Source: Rhizophlyctis rosea (taxonomy: Eukaryota > Chytridiomycota > Chytridiomycetes > Rhizophlyctidales > Rhizophlyctidaceae). Taken from it: DNA of 59,819 nucleotides. Location: the NCBI GenBank assembly GCA_027596075.1, contig JADGJC010000252.1, forward strand, positions 1 to 59,819, in the 5' to 3' direction. Shown piece by piece: positions 10,698-24,727 of this stretch. The notes under the pieces are model-generated. The model was not told the origin of the DNA. It saw nothing but the letters and a program-made list of their open reading frames with translations, and ran no database searches. Positions within the stretch are counted from its first letter, which is position 1. The number at the start of each line of letters is the position of its first letter. The translations under genes were made by a program, and so were the position numbers.

Positions 10698-13600
10698 GGT
10701 GACGAACGATGTTGACGGGTAGGAAAGGACCTTTTGTATCCCACGGCGCACGCTCTGGGCTCTGCCCCTTGCGCAACGCACCGGGGTGACGATGAAGGGA
10801 AGGGAACGCAAGACCTTCCATCAAGGAAGGAATGCGGGGGGTGCTGGTTGCACAAGGCGGAAGGAGGATTTATCTATATTTGGAATGCGCAGTGTGAGCC
10901 GTATTTGGGAAAATGATAGAATCGGAGCCTCTGAACATTTCCCTCTATCAAAAAAACGCACACTTTTTCCCGGCTGCTCAAAAATGTGAGCGCCAGTCTC
11001 ATCTCTTGAAGTGCGAGGGTATAAAAATCGTATGGACTAGAACAGATGATTCGGGGACTATTCCCGGGGTAGGAAGTCAAGAATCTGTCAAAAGCATTCC
11101 GACATTGCCGAATGCGGGCCAACGTCAAAGGATGACGCAAGTTGTTGACTTTGTTGGAGTCATTGATTACACCTAGCTGTTGCAGTTATTGGAATGCGCA
11201 GGCCGCCCGACACACTTAGAGCATGGCGGTATGTTATGACTTTTTGTTCTCGTGCGAACCTTGCAAGTGCCAGGAGTCGTCCTGTTCCATCGTGTTGAGT
11301 GGATGCTGTATGTTAAAATGAGTACCGTCTCCTCCCCGGATGACAACTGACACCAAATGTCTCCGAAATAGCTGCTTGCTTCTGAACCGGGCTGGTATCG
11401 CTCGAGTGGCAAACTTGGTGTTCGTGCCCCCCATCGATTCGGTACAAGTTGACTACCTTCCTCCTCAAAACTTCAAAAGATGCAGCCAAATTCCATCTTC
11501 TGACAAAACATACGGAGGCTGTGATTCTGCGATAATTACGTTTCCCTTTTCATCAAATCTCCCGGGCGGTCTGTTGAAACTCCGTGGGCCGCCGATACAT
11601 GAAATCCATGGACCTGGAAAGGTCGCCCACTGAAATGACCGATGCTGCTCGGGTGCGCTCCATGGCGATTGTAAGTTGACCGTTGTGCGCTGCATGAGTT
11701 TCATTTTCATTACACTATGAGCCCCCTTCTTTGTTCGTAAGTGCTGCAGCAACAGTCCCTCGCCATCAAGATCAGTATTGGATTCGAAGCCGAACAAAAG
11801 ATTATGTCGTGCTAAAGAAAGAGCATCGTCGCCAGGAAATCAAAATCATTGACAGACAGCAAGCACAAGAATATGACTGAATGAAGTCATTTGACCAGGC
11901 CGCGGAGCAGGTAACTCGAATAATGTTAGGAAAAAGAGCAACCTTCAACATTCGTAAATTCCTGCCCAATGACTTAAAGCGGCGCGCATATCGAAGTGCC
12001 AGTGCATTAGCGCACACATGATCCAAGTCTGTTTCGCCATTACTCAACTTCTCTCAGTTCCCTGGCCAAGCGATGCTTTTGCTCACATCTCACCATCCTC
12101 CCACTATCAAGCCTAGACGAAATTAACATTATGGTCCTTTTGAGCTCCAGCATGCGCCAACCATTCTATCGACGGGTTAGCGTGAACGTTTTGATGCCAT
12201 TGATACATAGATACAAGCCGTCCGTCCTGTGAAACTTTCCTCCAAGTCCGAGGACGGCGTTTGCGTACGGCAGCCTGGCAGGGTGAGGATTTGGAGGGCA
12301 ACGCGTGTGCTGCGCCACGCCTCCTCACTTGCTCCACTTCTCCTCAATTTTAACTTTTTCGAGTAGAAAAGGTAGTGCATGCTTCGCCAAGTTTATGTGC
12401 ACAAAAGAATGGCATACAGCGTTAGGAGTTTGGCTTCCCAGCAGCATAGTACGCCAGCCACAAAGAACATGAATCACCAGTCACAGCGTCCAGGCCGATT
12501 CTGCATATGTTACCTGCTTCTTTATTGGATGGGAATGTCATGGACGCTCCACCCCAGCCTTCCCCCCAAAATATTGCACAGTGTCAAAAGAGCAATGATG
12601 AGAGATCAAACGCGGCAGACTGGTAGTAGGAAGACACGGAATTTACCGTTCAGCTCCTCGAGTTTCTATTTGACAATTTGGAACCAAGCTGAACCACGAC
12701 ACAATGATAAAGCTCATCACTCTCAGCCGCTCTCCGCTTGATTGACATTCTTCATGTATCTAGAGGCCTTGGAAGCAAATTCAGCATATGCCTTCCACAA
12801 TACATCTCCGTTAGGGCTGATAAACTTGGGCGTGGTTGCCTTGGTGCCATTGTATTTTCTTTTGTGTCCGTCACTTGAGCACTGAGCAGATCCGACTACA
12901 TTGGTGAGCTATATCTGGGGGACCTTCGTCTACGCTGATTTGATATACATTGAATTTTTTGTAAGCCCGGCCATGGGAAGATCAAACCTTTTTGACAGAC
13001 TGTCATCTACCGACTGGAGTTTGGGACCCTTAACATGCATCGATATTAGTCCTCTAACTTCCTCTGATTATCGTCACTATGAGATAATAGCGTGGGTGAG
13101 AACAATGAAAAGCCATGGGTTATCATCAGAAATCAACTGGTCATTAATCTTCGCCTACTCGAAGAATCCTGAATCCCCCACGCCCTCACTTCTCCGCTCC
13201 TTTTTGATTCTATTCGATCCTTTCCTTTGTGGCTGCACGAGCGTCGAGTATAACCCGAGCTTCTCAATTGTATCAAAGTTTTGCAATTGAATTTGAAGCT
13301 GCAGCTCCACATTGGACTTATGAAGAAGGTACGGTTGTTGCACATGAGATGATCATTGAGTTGCTGTACGTACAAGCTCTTTACAGCCAATCATCACATT
13401 GAAGTAGATCAATTTTGTCGGGAGAAGGTTGGAACACACGTCACTACGAGTAGGCGCCAATCACTTGACCATCGCTGCTTGTTGCATTCACCCTGTACCC
13501 CGACATTTCATGCATTGGATTTGCTGGAGAAGCTCATTCTGGTGGTAGTTACCAATCATATGTGCTCAGACTCGTCAGCGATACACATCGATGATTTGTG

Positions 13601-14081
13601 ATGCCGTCCATAAGCCAAACACGAAATGAGTCCACCCATCGTTGACGTGTGCCTTGAGAGAACGCCCGATCTCCTTTGGCGCCAAGTCAGCATGTGTTGG
13701 TGACCACTGTAAATGCACATAAAGGCCGCTTGTATTTGAAGGAAGGTTGTCCGGAAAGCAACATACCAATCGCCCAATGGTGGCCGGATTGCTTTAGTTT
13801 TCGATACCTTCCTTCCCTTCTGAGTCAAAGAAGACGTACTTGATTTTTGTTATATAGACCATCAGGCTTGGCTTCGCATAATTGAAGTTCTGGATAGATA
13901 TCGACGTCTTCGGGAGTTTGGATAAAGTAAAAATCAAGTAAAGGGCGCCAAACGCGTCAGCTGCACCAATGTCGTGCTGCGCATTTACGAACACAAAGAA
14001 CACAGATATTGACTGATATTGGACACAAAGGCCTTGGGCAATGCTTTCCTCCGCCCTTCTCCTCTCCTCCTGTCGTTTCTG
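10698..14081. other. Gene-poor interval upstream of GH131
   Basis: Probably contains the GH131 leader and promoter (TATA-like element near 10870). Overlapping minus-strand frames at 11173-11797 have somewhat protein-like composition (for example FDEKGNVIIAESQPPYVLSE), but no start, splice chain or family could be fixed. Three 10-nt near-repeats of ACGCTACTTA sit just downstream at 14138-14163. Otherwise nothing definite. Confidence 0.35.
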
Positions 14082-15403
14082 TCAAAAGTTTGAAATCGTA
14101 TGGAACATAGAGCAGATTCAGTGTAACCCTGAACTTACGCTACTTAACGCTACTTACCGCTACTGGCAAGTTCTGCCGTCCACCTACCTCATTGAGTGTG
14201 CCTCCCACCTCCACCTCATGAACTACGATCTCGGTGTGAGGTCTTGGATTTGTGGGAAACCTGCCCCATGTCCATCAACACCGATTACTGTTCCCTGGAG
14301 AAGACTGCCTACGGCATATTCCAAGTGACAGACTACAGGCCAGCTGATGAGCGGAAAAAGGTAGGTGCTATTGATGTAAACAATCAACCGACGAACTACC
14401 CCTCAACACTACGGATTCATTTACTGCGAACCAACTTGATTCCGTATAGCAACTACGCTTACCCAAAATGGTATGCAAAGCACCCGACTGTTCAAATTGG
14501 CGTGTTAATCTACCCAAATGCAAGGACTGTGAAGCCAAGTTATGATAAGATTGCGGGATTGTTGCAGTTTACGCTAGCGTTCACTGTGATGTCACCTATT
14601 CATAAGCTGTCTTTGCACCGGCATGAAGTCAAAAGCACATCGCAGCACTCGTATCCTTCGGATCAACCTCAACTATCGCCGCCAATGGCCACTACTGTCT
14701 TTATCAGCACGTTGCGGATTCCTCGTCCTCAATACCATCACCACAAGCCACAAATTCACACCTGGCTTTACTGTCATCAGCAACTCTAGCGCCTTGCCTG
14801 TGCCCACGTTCGGATTTGGAATTACCAAGACTCACCATCAAGGTGACCGATTACTTTGAGGGTTCAATATGACTCAAGTACTCCGCTACAGCAGGAGTTG
14901 TGAAAATGGAAATCATGCGAGTGCTGAAGGCTGATGGTGCGCACAAGCGAGGGAGGAAGACTGTGGGATGGAAAATGTGGAACGGAGGTTTTGCGAGATG
15001 AGGATACGGTGGCGGACAAGGGCCCGCGCGAAGATGGGACGTGAGTGCATTGCAAGTTACCGTCTTGCAGGAGTGTATCTATGACATTCAAAGTCTTGGA
15101 TTTCTGACTGCTGCACGTTATTTGCACCGGCCTTCACAGAATTGATGTGGAGCTTTTCGACCCAGCCACGCCGGAGTTGAGAGCTCAGATTCAACCCACA
15201 TCACGGTCATCACTTCCAGCCCGTGAACCTTCTTCCCGTATCATACCTTAAAATCAAAGACACGCCTTCCATCCCAAGCACCTGCATCTGCTCAACGCAC
15301 AAACTCTCCGCCCTCGGCAACCCCGGCGGATGAGCTTTCACCCATGAACGCAAAGAGAAGAAAGAAGAACAAGAAGAAGATGGGCGGTTGTAGTATCATG
15401 TGA
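14082..15403 (+). pseudogene. Broken arrestin-like gene with CaaX-type C-terminus
   Basis: The region begins after a long pyrimidine tract with an AG (about 14044-14085). Arrestin-like pieces follow in shifting frames: LRIPRPQYHHHKPQI, then SDLELPRLTIKVTDYFEGSI and YSATAGVVKMEIMRVLKADG, interrupted by a TGA. A frame change leads to SEGGRLWDGKCGTEVLRDED. The 3' end splices cleanly. GGGAC|GTGAGT...TTCACAG|AATTGATGTG gives EDGTIDVELFDPATPEL. A 56-nt intron (donor GTGAAC, acceptor CCCAAG) leads to a tail rich in Lys/Arg (AKRRKKNKKKMGGCSIM) and a stop at 15401. CSIM is a CaaX-type prenylation signal next to a polybasic patch, as on membrane-targeted proteins. Alpha-arrestins are trafficking adaptors; here the assignment rests on short resemblances and is tentative. 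The in-frame stop and frame change mean a pseudogene or sequence errors. Confidence 0.35.
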
Positions 15404-15880
15404 GGCATATGGTGGGGACCCTCTTGGGTGTATCATTGGCAGGGCGCCAATGAAAGCGTACGCGAGCCCGTCTGGATTGAGCACTGGGACGGCGGAATTG
15501 TATGGTATTGTAAAACACAAAATGTGCGCGATACGGAAAAATTACAGGAAGATTGCTGAAAAGTTTAAAGGCGTGATTGAAACTCGACTGCGACGTTTGG
15601 GTTCCGGAATTTTGGCCGGTAAGGGTAGGGGTGATGGTCTTCACATAGTACATCTCATATGAATCACCGACTGGACGGTGGCATTCAACCGAGTTTCAGT
15701 ATCTTAGTGCAATGTAAATTTGCTATTTACAATATATGAACCTGTATTGTTCCAACATCTTGACCTCGTGATATGCCATGGGTGATCACTTGCCCGGTCA
15801 TTACGCCATACACGCACAGCACACCTTCCAAGTAAATTTACGAGATTGTAATGTGCATGACGGAGATAACAAGCTCAAGC
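15404..15880. other. Convergent 3' spacer
   Basis: Lies between the stop codons of the CaaX-tailed plus-strand gene and the DUF4470-like minus-strand gene. It presumably holds both 3' UTRs and poly(A) signals. AATATATGAA-type A/T-rich sequence is present near 15730. No gene was recognised. Confidence 0.4.
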
Positions 15881-18800
15881 TCAACGGAACGCTTTTCGGA
15901 AGTCAGGTAGGAAGTCATCTATGGTTACATATGACTTTTGATCCTCAGCTTGATCGCCCAGCAATTTGGTAAGCCGCCGCACTATCAAACTACTCAAACT
16001 GCAGGAGCCCGAATAGCAATGACTCCAGCTTGTCTGCAAACCTTCACCAGACAGCCCTGCCCAATCTTGCACTCTACCGGCAAGTGCACAGAGTACTTCA
16101 TGGGGAAGCGTGTCGGGTTTCCATCTTCTTCTCCCTTCTTCCGTCGCAATTCTACTTCCAAAACTCGACTCCTGATACCCCCTTGCCCCCGCACCTCCTT
16201 CACCGCAATCGTCGGGAAATGGAACCGCCGGAATACGCACGTCACAGCAAACCATTCCTCCTGCCTCCCTAATCAGCATAATCTGCCACTCCCCTTGGAC
16301 ACAAGGTTTCAAGAGCCAGCCATCATCCAGAGGTCCCACCAGCGCTCTCTTCCCGTTCCGCCATCCCACCGCTCCTTCCCGTTGATCCAGCTCATCAATC
16401 TTCAACATGCCAACGGGCACCAAATTGCTAATCGCCACATACCGGCTATCAATTGCGCATAACGTCACAAAATATTTCTGCACGACAGCCGAATCCAACA
16501 GCTGCCGTGAGAACAGAAACCGCACTGCCGAAGTTTGCCGATGATGATGGAAGGACTCAACAACTTGTAAGATCCGCTGATCCTCCACCTTGCTTAACTC
16601 CAGCTGCCGAGTCCCGCCTTCCCCGCTCCGCAACCGATCCTTGGTGAAGAGTAGTGCCAGCGGCGCGATCCCGCAAGCTTGTAGGCTGTAGAAGTCCACG
16701 TTGAGCTTCATATGCACCACCACGCAGCCGCCGATGGCTGTCACGTTATCGCTTTGTTGCAGCATGCGTGTAACTTGAGTTCCCACTTATTGACTTTGGC
16801 TTGGGGTAACCACGGAAGGATTGTATCAACGACTTTGGGAAGGGTTGTGGTAAAAAGGTTGGAAAGGAGTTGTACGAGGACGATAGGAGCGGCGGAGTGT
16901 TTCTGGTTCCGGAGACCGTAGAAGGACTTGTGGCTGCTGACAAGTTCCGAGAGGAGGTATCCGGGCGTGATCCAGGTAGAATCTGGGGATGACGGTTGCC
17001 AAGTCATGTGGAGTACATTGGTATGCAAAACGGAGCTTGACACTAAGCGCAAACCGGACGATTGTTCGAAGACTTCACATTGCATTCCAAGTTCTTTGCG
17101 AACTAGGATGGCTGGGTCCCGCGTGTCATTCGTAGCTGCGCAATGCATACCTCGGAGGTGAATTCGTGCTTGAGGATGGCGGAGCAGGGAACGAGCGCCC
17201 AAAAGGATGGCGGGTAGGGAGACGTAGTCCATCACATTGGACAGGTCCAGCAAGTCGAATGTCCATCTGTTGGTGTCGGTCGAATCCTCTGTCCCTGGAG
17301 TTTGATGAGTTGTAGATTCATTGCCTTGTCCCTCCCTCGCCGATCCATCCGCACTCCCTCCGGTCTCAACATAATCGAAATCACATCACCCTGCACAAAC
17401 CCAACTTCGGTCTTTCCATTTCTCAACCCCTCCGCCACCACTTTCAACTCCCTCCCAATCTCTCGCAGCAGCCTATCGTACAAGCTATCCTTCCGCCCTT
17501 TCACACTTTCCTCTCCCTGCAACCTAATTGCCCTGTAAATGGAAGATGACCAGTAGAGGTTATACCTCATCGTAGGCGCCTCAAAAAGCGTTGGGTTGAC
17601 AAAGTCTCTCTTCTCCCCCTGCCTTGTGGGCGTCAAATTGCCGCTGGCCAAATATGCCCTCGCCTCCCGCTCCACCTCCTTCCTAGTTGCCTTCCCATCC
17701 ACCGCGCCGATACCAGTCACTGTCAACTCTAACGCTTTCTCCTGGAGTAAATCGCGGGAGGAACGGATGTCGTGAACAACTTGCGGCGATACGGTACAGG
17801 TTCTGAAGGCTTCGAAGCATTGTTGGAGTTGGCATTTGAGAGAGTTGCTGGTGTCGTTGGGGAGGTATATCCATGCGGGCCACGGCTCACCGAGCAAGGT
17901 GTTACATGCGTTGTCAACCAAAGAACGTTGAGCAGCTGACAATTCGTGATTGGCGCAGACTGCTAGTACATCCGCTTGGGAGGAGGATTCCGCGATAAGG
18001 ACGGGGAGGATGATATCGCGGGCTAGGATGCTGAGGGAGGTGTCGTTCAGGAGGAAGCGAAGTTTGATATCAGGCTGCTCATTGAGGACGGAAGCGGCGG
18101 TGGTAAGGAGGTTACGTATGTCCCCGCATCCTCCAAGGAAGACGCTGAGATGGTTTTCGGTGTCAGTGCGGGATGGGAGTGTACCAAGGTCGAAGTTGGC
18201 GGATAAGTCATGAGCGAAAGTGTTCCCAATAGCATAATAGTATGGGTCGTACTCGTCGGTGAAATTGCGATGGGTAGGCACAAACCGGTCACGGTGACTG
18301 CTCGCCCCTGGTTGACTGGCGTATGTTGGATGCCGCGAGTAGGCGCGTTATGTGCAAGGTCGTCTAAACTAGGGATTTGCGATCCGCTCGTGAAATACCG
18401 ATTATCGACGTCCGTGACGGGCTTCGACCACCATCTCAACAGTGTTGCATCCGTCTTCTGCCATGTGGTCAACTTTCCCACCACTTCCTGCACAACTGAA
18501 GAATCCCGATTCCCGACGAAGCAGTTTGACCGGAGCGTTACATTTCCGCCGTAGTTGACCCCCACATGCACACCCTCCTTCCGCCCGTGTATAATCTGAT
18601 TGGCGCACATGAATAGATCCGTTTCGCCCTTGATGAATACCGCAAACGGCGCGTTTGATGACAGCACGGAGTTGTGGACGTTGATCGAAGCGCCCAAGTC
18701 CAATGACAGCCCGTACACTCCGCTGTGGCTGATGATGGAACCAAGAATCTCCACTTCCAGATCCAATCGCCGAGCATCACCCCACGCGTAGGCATCAAGT

Positions 18801-19867
18801 GTTGCTTGATTGCGGCCGTGATCCTGACCCCTTTGGGCTCGCGTAGCTGCATTCTGCTTGGTTCCTGCCACCAATACACCTTCCCGGACCGAGCGGAGAA
18901 TCTGACAGCGCTCGACACGCACTTGGCGCGCCCCACCATAAGCACTTATGCCTTGGAAGCAGTCTTCTATGAGGCTGTCCCGAATATCAAGCGACCCGCC
19001 CTGACGCACTTCAATGGCTTGCTTGCCAGTTCCCTGGAAGGAGCAGCCAATCACTTGAGCATGTCCACCGTGGACTAGTAAACCGCATTCGCCGGGAAGT
19101 TCGGGCACATGACAATTGATTAAACGGGCAGTGGTACCATCGACACAAACGGCGCTGACTTGGGCGGGGAGTTGCATTTTGAAGGTGACGTTACGGATTG
19201 TGACGATTTTGGAGGCGGTTGAGGCGGGAATATAAATGGCATGGGTACCCTCGCCCTCAATGACCACCTTGCCTAAGCCCAGAAGCGTCACAGAGGACAT
19301 GATGGGAAGGGCGAGGACATATGTGCCCGGTTCTAACACGATCACCTGCTGCGGATTGAAGACATATAAGCAAACGCGAAAATCGATCCATGCGGTGTTG
19401 ACTTATCCACAACAACTTCTGCTTACCTTTGAACTCATGGTAAGCTTCCGATTTAAGGAGACGGATGAAACGCAAAGATGCACATCATCCGCGCTTTTAC
19501 CGCTCATATCCTCCTACATTGACCTGACGGTCTCATCCTCCGTTGTCAAAGCAACCGCGACCGCAGCCGCGGCTTCAGCCTCCCCAACATCATCCTGCTC
19601 CAATTGACGAAGAGCACTGCCCAGGCGGTAGTAAGCTTTTGCGTAGAGGGGGTCGAGTCTGACAGCTTCTTTGCAGTCGGACACCGCGGCAGGGTAGTCT
19701 TTGACAGCAAGTGCGCAAGCAGCACGGTTGGCATACAACTCGGCTTGGAGTTTGGTGGAAAAGGGCTCGCTTGAGGTGAGGCATGCTGTATACAGAGCAG
19801 AAGCTTGGTGGAAGTCTTTGGCCAAATAAGCCTTGTTTCCTTGCTGTTTGGTTCGCGGCAACGTCTA
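15881..19867 (-). CDS. TPR, parallel beta-helix and DUF4470-like multidomain protein (frame breaks)
   Basis: Three parts follow one another on the minus strand. (1) Two TPR repeats at 19867-19550 (QQGNKAYLAKDFHQASALYT, ANRAACALAVKDYPAAVSDC, AVRLDPLYAKAYYRLGSALR), opening after a GGCCTAG acceptor; the starting exon was not found. (2) Possible small exons near 19400-19440, then 19351-18350: repeated strand-turn units (CSFQGTGKQAIEVRQGGSLD, LGSIISHSGVYGLSLDLGAS) typical of right-handed parallel beta-helices. (3) About 18280-15881: LSVFLGGCGDIRNLLTTAAS and FLLNDTSLSILARDIILPVL, matching the DUF4470 domain shared by dynein-assembly factor DNAAF3 and many fungal MYND/TPR proteins. Frame changes occur near 18300, 17300 and 16770 without usable introns, so the gene is either a pseudogene or carries assembly indels. 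TPR and beta-helix parts suggest a scaffold; no catalytic motif is seen. Confidence 0.6.
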
Positions 19868-22800
19868 GGCCCATCATGTTTTGTCACCTTTGCAGGCGAT
19901 TAAACTGTTCTTCTACGAAGGATGATGATGAAAGGAAAGTTCCCAAGGGAGAGAACTTGTACGGCCACCTTTCCACCTCCGTTTGGTTCCGTTGCAATTC
20001 TCTTCTATACATAGCGGAGGCACGACAGCTTCAAGACAATGCAAAGACATGGTGCAGCAACGTTTCACAAACGTCCAGTCATGACACTCACGTGATCGGG
20101 CCAGTTGGAGAGTTTAGACTTTGGAATGTGCATTGTGGGATGTGGAAGTTGAGCCTGAATATCCAAAGTTCGCCTTCCCCATTACGTCTCGAGTCTACCC
20201 GTCAACTGCAGTTTCTGTCAGTGGGACGCAGCTGCATTGAAGAGTCCAGTCAGGATGGTGTCAAGAAACAACGCATTGACTTCCTATCTAGCAAAGTCGC
20301 CCTCGAGAACTGAATGCTATTGAGCATATCAAACATGGGTAGTGATGATGTAGAAGTCACAAACCTCAGCGAAGCAAATTCATCAGCCTTTCGCTTCCTT
20401 TCAAAATTCAGTCATTTGTTGTTTGTCAACCATATGTTGTATTTGCATTCGGGAAAAGCCAGTCAGTCTGGTGCACATGACTGGACAGACTTGTACAAAC
20501 AGGAAAACCAAGGGAGTTAAGAAATATTCACGGAGGTTCAACAAGCGGGTGAAATCCCGGCGCCGTTCTGTGTTCACATGGCATGCACATCTGATTTCGT
20601 GAAAACGATAGTTTGCGGATGACTTGGGGAACGTGCAAGCGCACTTAGTGTATGCGACCAATTAAGCAGTTCTGATACACGTTCCCAATTGCGAAGACGG
20701 CGTTCAAAATCACACGGATTCGCGAACCCCTTCAACGTCAGTGCCGTGTCTCATGTTTTGATGAACAATGACAAACATTGGTGATAACTTCTGCATGATC
20801 AACACTAACAGACCGGGTGGAAATACTCAAGTTCCTACACATACTGATTGTTTGCCCGTTGGCGCAAGCAATCTTTTAGTATCCCTTCCCGTTCCGATGT
20901 TCATGTCGAATTCTATACTAACATATTACGAAAAGCCTACCTACCAGGATCAGCTGTGGACATCACCATACGAACCTGAATGAGCCATCCGCAAATTCTA
21001 CCTTTTTGGAGTGACAAATAAGATGAAGACACATACGGACGGTAGCCATAGATAGTAGCAATGTCGTGGTGGAAACAGTTAATTAACGCGCGTTTATCAA
21101 ATGTTTGGTCTCGCAGGTTTAAAGTGACGTCGTGCACCCAAAGACCGGAAAATTGTGTTTCGAGCTTGCACGAGATCGCACTGGTTCTGCATGTTCACCT
21201 TCAATATTTCCGGAAGCAAGTGACGATTGGATCTCGGAATATCAATCCCCAAACGTTGAAAGAGTGCGAGGGCCAAGAAACTTGACGGAAGTGGTCAGCA
21301 GATATATCGAGAACGGTTGCTCGATGGGCGGTCCAGTGCAAGCGTTGTTGGTAGCATGTATTCATCAAATGTCCGCTAACCACATCCCTTGCTGTCACCT
21401 CTCTTTTTGCTGTACGTCCGTCATATGACTAGGCGTCAAACTCTGGAGACAGCTCAGTGGATGTAACATACTAATGAGCTCGCAAGTCTGAAAATTATTG
21501 ATACAAGGGTCAGGCCCGGAATGGTGCGGGAATCAAAATGAATGAGCTTGGCTTTTGGTCCTTCATGTTGACCGGATGAGTTTGGGAAGGTGGTGAAGAG
21601 GGCAGAAATGGTAAGGTCATGTTTAAAGAACCGTTCCAACCATCAGCCAATATCCCCAACATACCTTTTTTTGACCTTCTTTGAGCTTCGGACGTTGCGG
21701 AAATTTGGAAATGTTGACTATATTCGGGACCCGCTGTGTAGCGGAGTCAAGAGATCCCTGCTCAATGCAAACGTTCCTATCGTCGCTAAATCAGACAAAA
21801 GGGAGGAAGAGGTTTCGCTCCAAAAGATGCCTCTTTGTAGTGAGCCGTGATACGATGAAAACATCTTTTTAAACCGTCCCGTGCCCTCAGAGAGGTATAA
21901 ATGGCGCGGAAGACCATCAACATTCTTTGGGTGGATGCAAGTTGGCCGCCAGGATCCCAACCGCTTGAATCGCTCGTAGTACGATCGCGGGTCTTCCTCG
22001 CCCAAGGGCGCACCTATCCCACCTATGCAGTGAACTTGATCCCCTTACTTTACGAGTTGGAAAGTCTTCTCGCTACTTTCAAATCAAATCAATGAGATAC
22101 CAAACATCACCGGGTGACGGACTTTCTTCGCTTTGTGTAAACAGTATCGCAAGGCTCCTATTCGAGCCTTAAAGTTGTTTACCAAATGGTATGGTCCATA
22201 TTCTTCATGTCAAATCGGATGAAAACCCCCCAAGCAGCAAAAAGGTAACGGGACAAACTCGAAACACACTTTGTTGACGGCGAGGCGTACAATGCTTTGT
22301 GCGCAACAATGGAGGTTGCCACGGAGATTTCCTTTCTAGAATTAAGCTTCCGGCTGTGATGTCATAAACCTTGCGGGGACAAATCGGTTCACTGAACCCA
22401 GTTCCCTAGAAGAGCGGCTGCATCAGCATTCATACGGTCAGTGATATGGGAAGGTCGATTGCTCGGACAATTTGCGGACAACTTGAGCCCTTCTTTTTGT
22501 TTGACCGTTTCGATTGCGCAGTGTACGGAGCGCAGCAGAACACTCATCGCTCACAAAAGTACATCAGAAGTCCTTTGGATTGTTTAAGTCATTCCAAAGT
22601 ACACATTTTTGGCGATTGCGCACGCGTTTTCTACAGCATGGAAGGGGAAAAAACCATTCAGAAGAGTGGTCATGATCGATTGGCTCTCAATAGATTGAGT
22701 GACGGAACGTCGATGGCTTTGGTATTAGAATTTCTGAAACCGAGCGCTCCGGTTGATGTTGTCCATTCGCCGAAAACAACCAGAGATGGGTTTCAGCAGT

Positions 22801-24727
22801 GAGAACGCTCTTGAACAATTCCCGCCAGATGGCCCTCGTCATCACGGAATGGTGAGTTGAGTGTTTTTGAAGACTTTGATAAGAGCGCCCAACGATGACG
22901 GATCTCACACGTAGAATAGCGCGTTAATGCGGAATCATGCCCACTCTGTAACGAGAGTCAAATTCCATTCAGATCTCATTGAAAAAGGAACACACACACC
23001 AGGCGGGTACACAAGATGTCTGCACTGCCTGCGGCCATCAAGTCATGCACTCGCCATATGAGTGACTTGCATGCACTGACCGGTCTTTGCATGTGTATCC
23101 AAGGAAACGTGTAATGGACAGACGTTTCCTTCCATCCGGATTCGCGCAGATTGACTTGAAGCTCTGAACTACCGTTGCGACGTTGCCGTAATTTGGAGTC
23201 GCCATCAAACTATCACGTACGCGATTGGTTGTTGATAAATCGATAAGCCTTGTGCTCTTTTTTTTTTTTGCGAATTCTTATATCCGAATTCACATTCGAT
23301 CGACTGCACATTGACAAATGATTCGCTGGTCAAGAGTAATGCTCATTCCGTATGGCATCCATCTGGCGGTCTTATGCATTGATTGCATGAATGGCACTTG
23401 AACAGTCACTATCACAAGCCGTTCGTCATGCATTTTGGTAGTGGAAAAATAATACCCGACGCTCATAGTAGACAACTGCAAGTACTATTTTCAGCATCCG
23501 CAGCATTTGAACGGTCGGTCCGGCGTCGTTTTTGAACTATCGGGAATCTACAATGAAACCAGTGAAACCCATGACAGGCTCCACCCCTGATTCAGCAGTA
23601 GCCCATGAAAGCGGAAGCCAACCACCTTTGCAACCTATGGTCCACTTGGTCCGGTATCATACAACGTCGTCACACTTGTACCTTTGTTGGCGCAGAAGGT
23701 GCCGAGCTCAGCAAAAAGGGAAGGAGTATGATAATGCCAGTCTGATGGTCTGGGTGGGCGGTTTTCTTCAGACGGGATGGTCCAAACGACAAAATCTCTT
23801 CTTTCTGGTCGGGGATTCGGATTAGACGCCCAAATGTTTGTAACACGGAGGACGAAGGAAGCAACCGAAGACTATTGGAGTACATGAGAGTTTGAAAAGA
23901 TACGGGCATTCTGGCAAAAAGATGCACACCTCATTCATTGTTGGCCTCCAGGATAGTCAGTGGCCGCTCGGCGATACTCTTGGTTTGCAGTGTAGAGCTT
24001 GTTTGGGCCCCAATGGGGGTCTTTGACTCTTACGAGCTTGTCCCCCCTTTTTGTCCCCGTCTTAGCAAAACGCAATGATACTTTCAAAATGGCAAATCAA
24101 AAGAATTGTCTCCGTGACATCAGACCGATGGGCTATCACAACCGCAAGATGGCTGCGTGGACGCCTAGCATGTATCGGAGTCTGGAGTGAGTCCCTTAGT
24201 ACCTCAGCCTTGAAGCGACCAACGATAGGAACTCAACCATCTTTCAGTTCCCTCTCGAATTTGATGAGTAGATGAAGTCATCAGCACGGCATCCGTTTCT
24301 GATCTTGATGTGTTGAACTCAAATATCCTGCCGTATGGTGAGTGGACCAACAAGGTGATAGGTTGAATCATGAAGCTCGGCGAAAAAAACGTTCGCGCCT
24401 CAGCAGGATCTCGTACAACGCGATCTCTCCAAAATACTTTTTTGGCGTTGCGTCTTGTCTTACAATCTTTCCTTTTGATGCGCGCAAGAACTGACACTGT
24501 CAACGATGCTAGATCAATCTCTTGCTCCGATCTTTTGAAATTCAAACAAAGCGCAACAACGCAAACTTTATTGGAACATCAAACATAAGAGAAGATTTGC
24601 ACATATACATACATCTCAGCAAAATGCACATGAAAAAGCTAAAACCGCAAACCCAAATAACCTGAAAACCTAATACCCCTTCGGAAACCCACCCACCCTT
24701 CTTCCACCCTAATCCCCACAACAACCT
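19868..24727. other. Long gene-poor interval
   Basis: Probably includes the missing first exon and promoter of the TPR gene near 19.9-20.3 kb. No family was recognised. A plus-strand frame of 118 codons at 22446-22802 ends with fairly protein-like sequence (LALNRLSDGTSMALVLEFLK), but no homology or splice support could be given. Homopolymer T runs (for example near 23258) are the only low-complexity feature. Confidence 0.35.
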
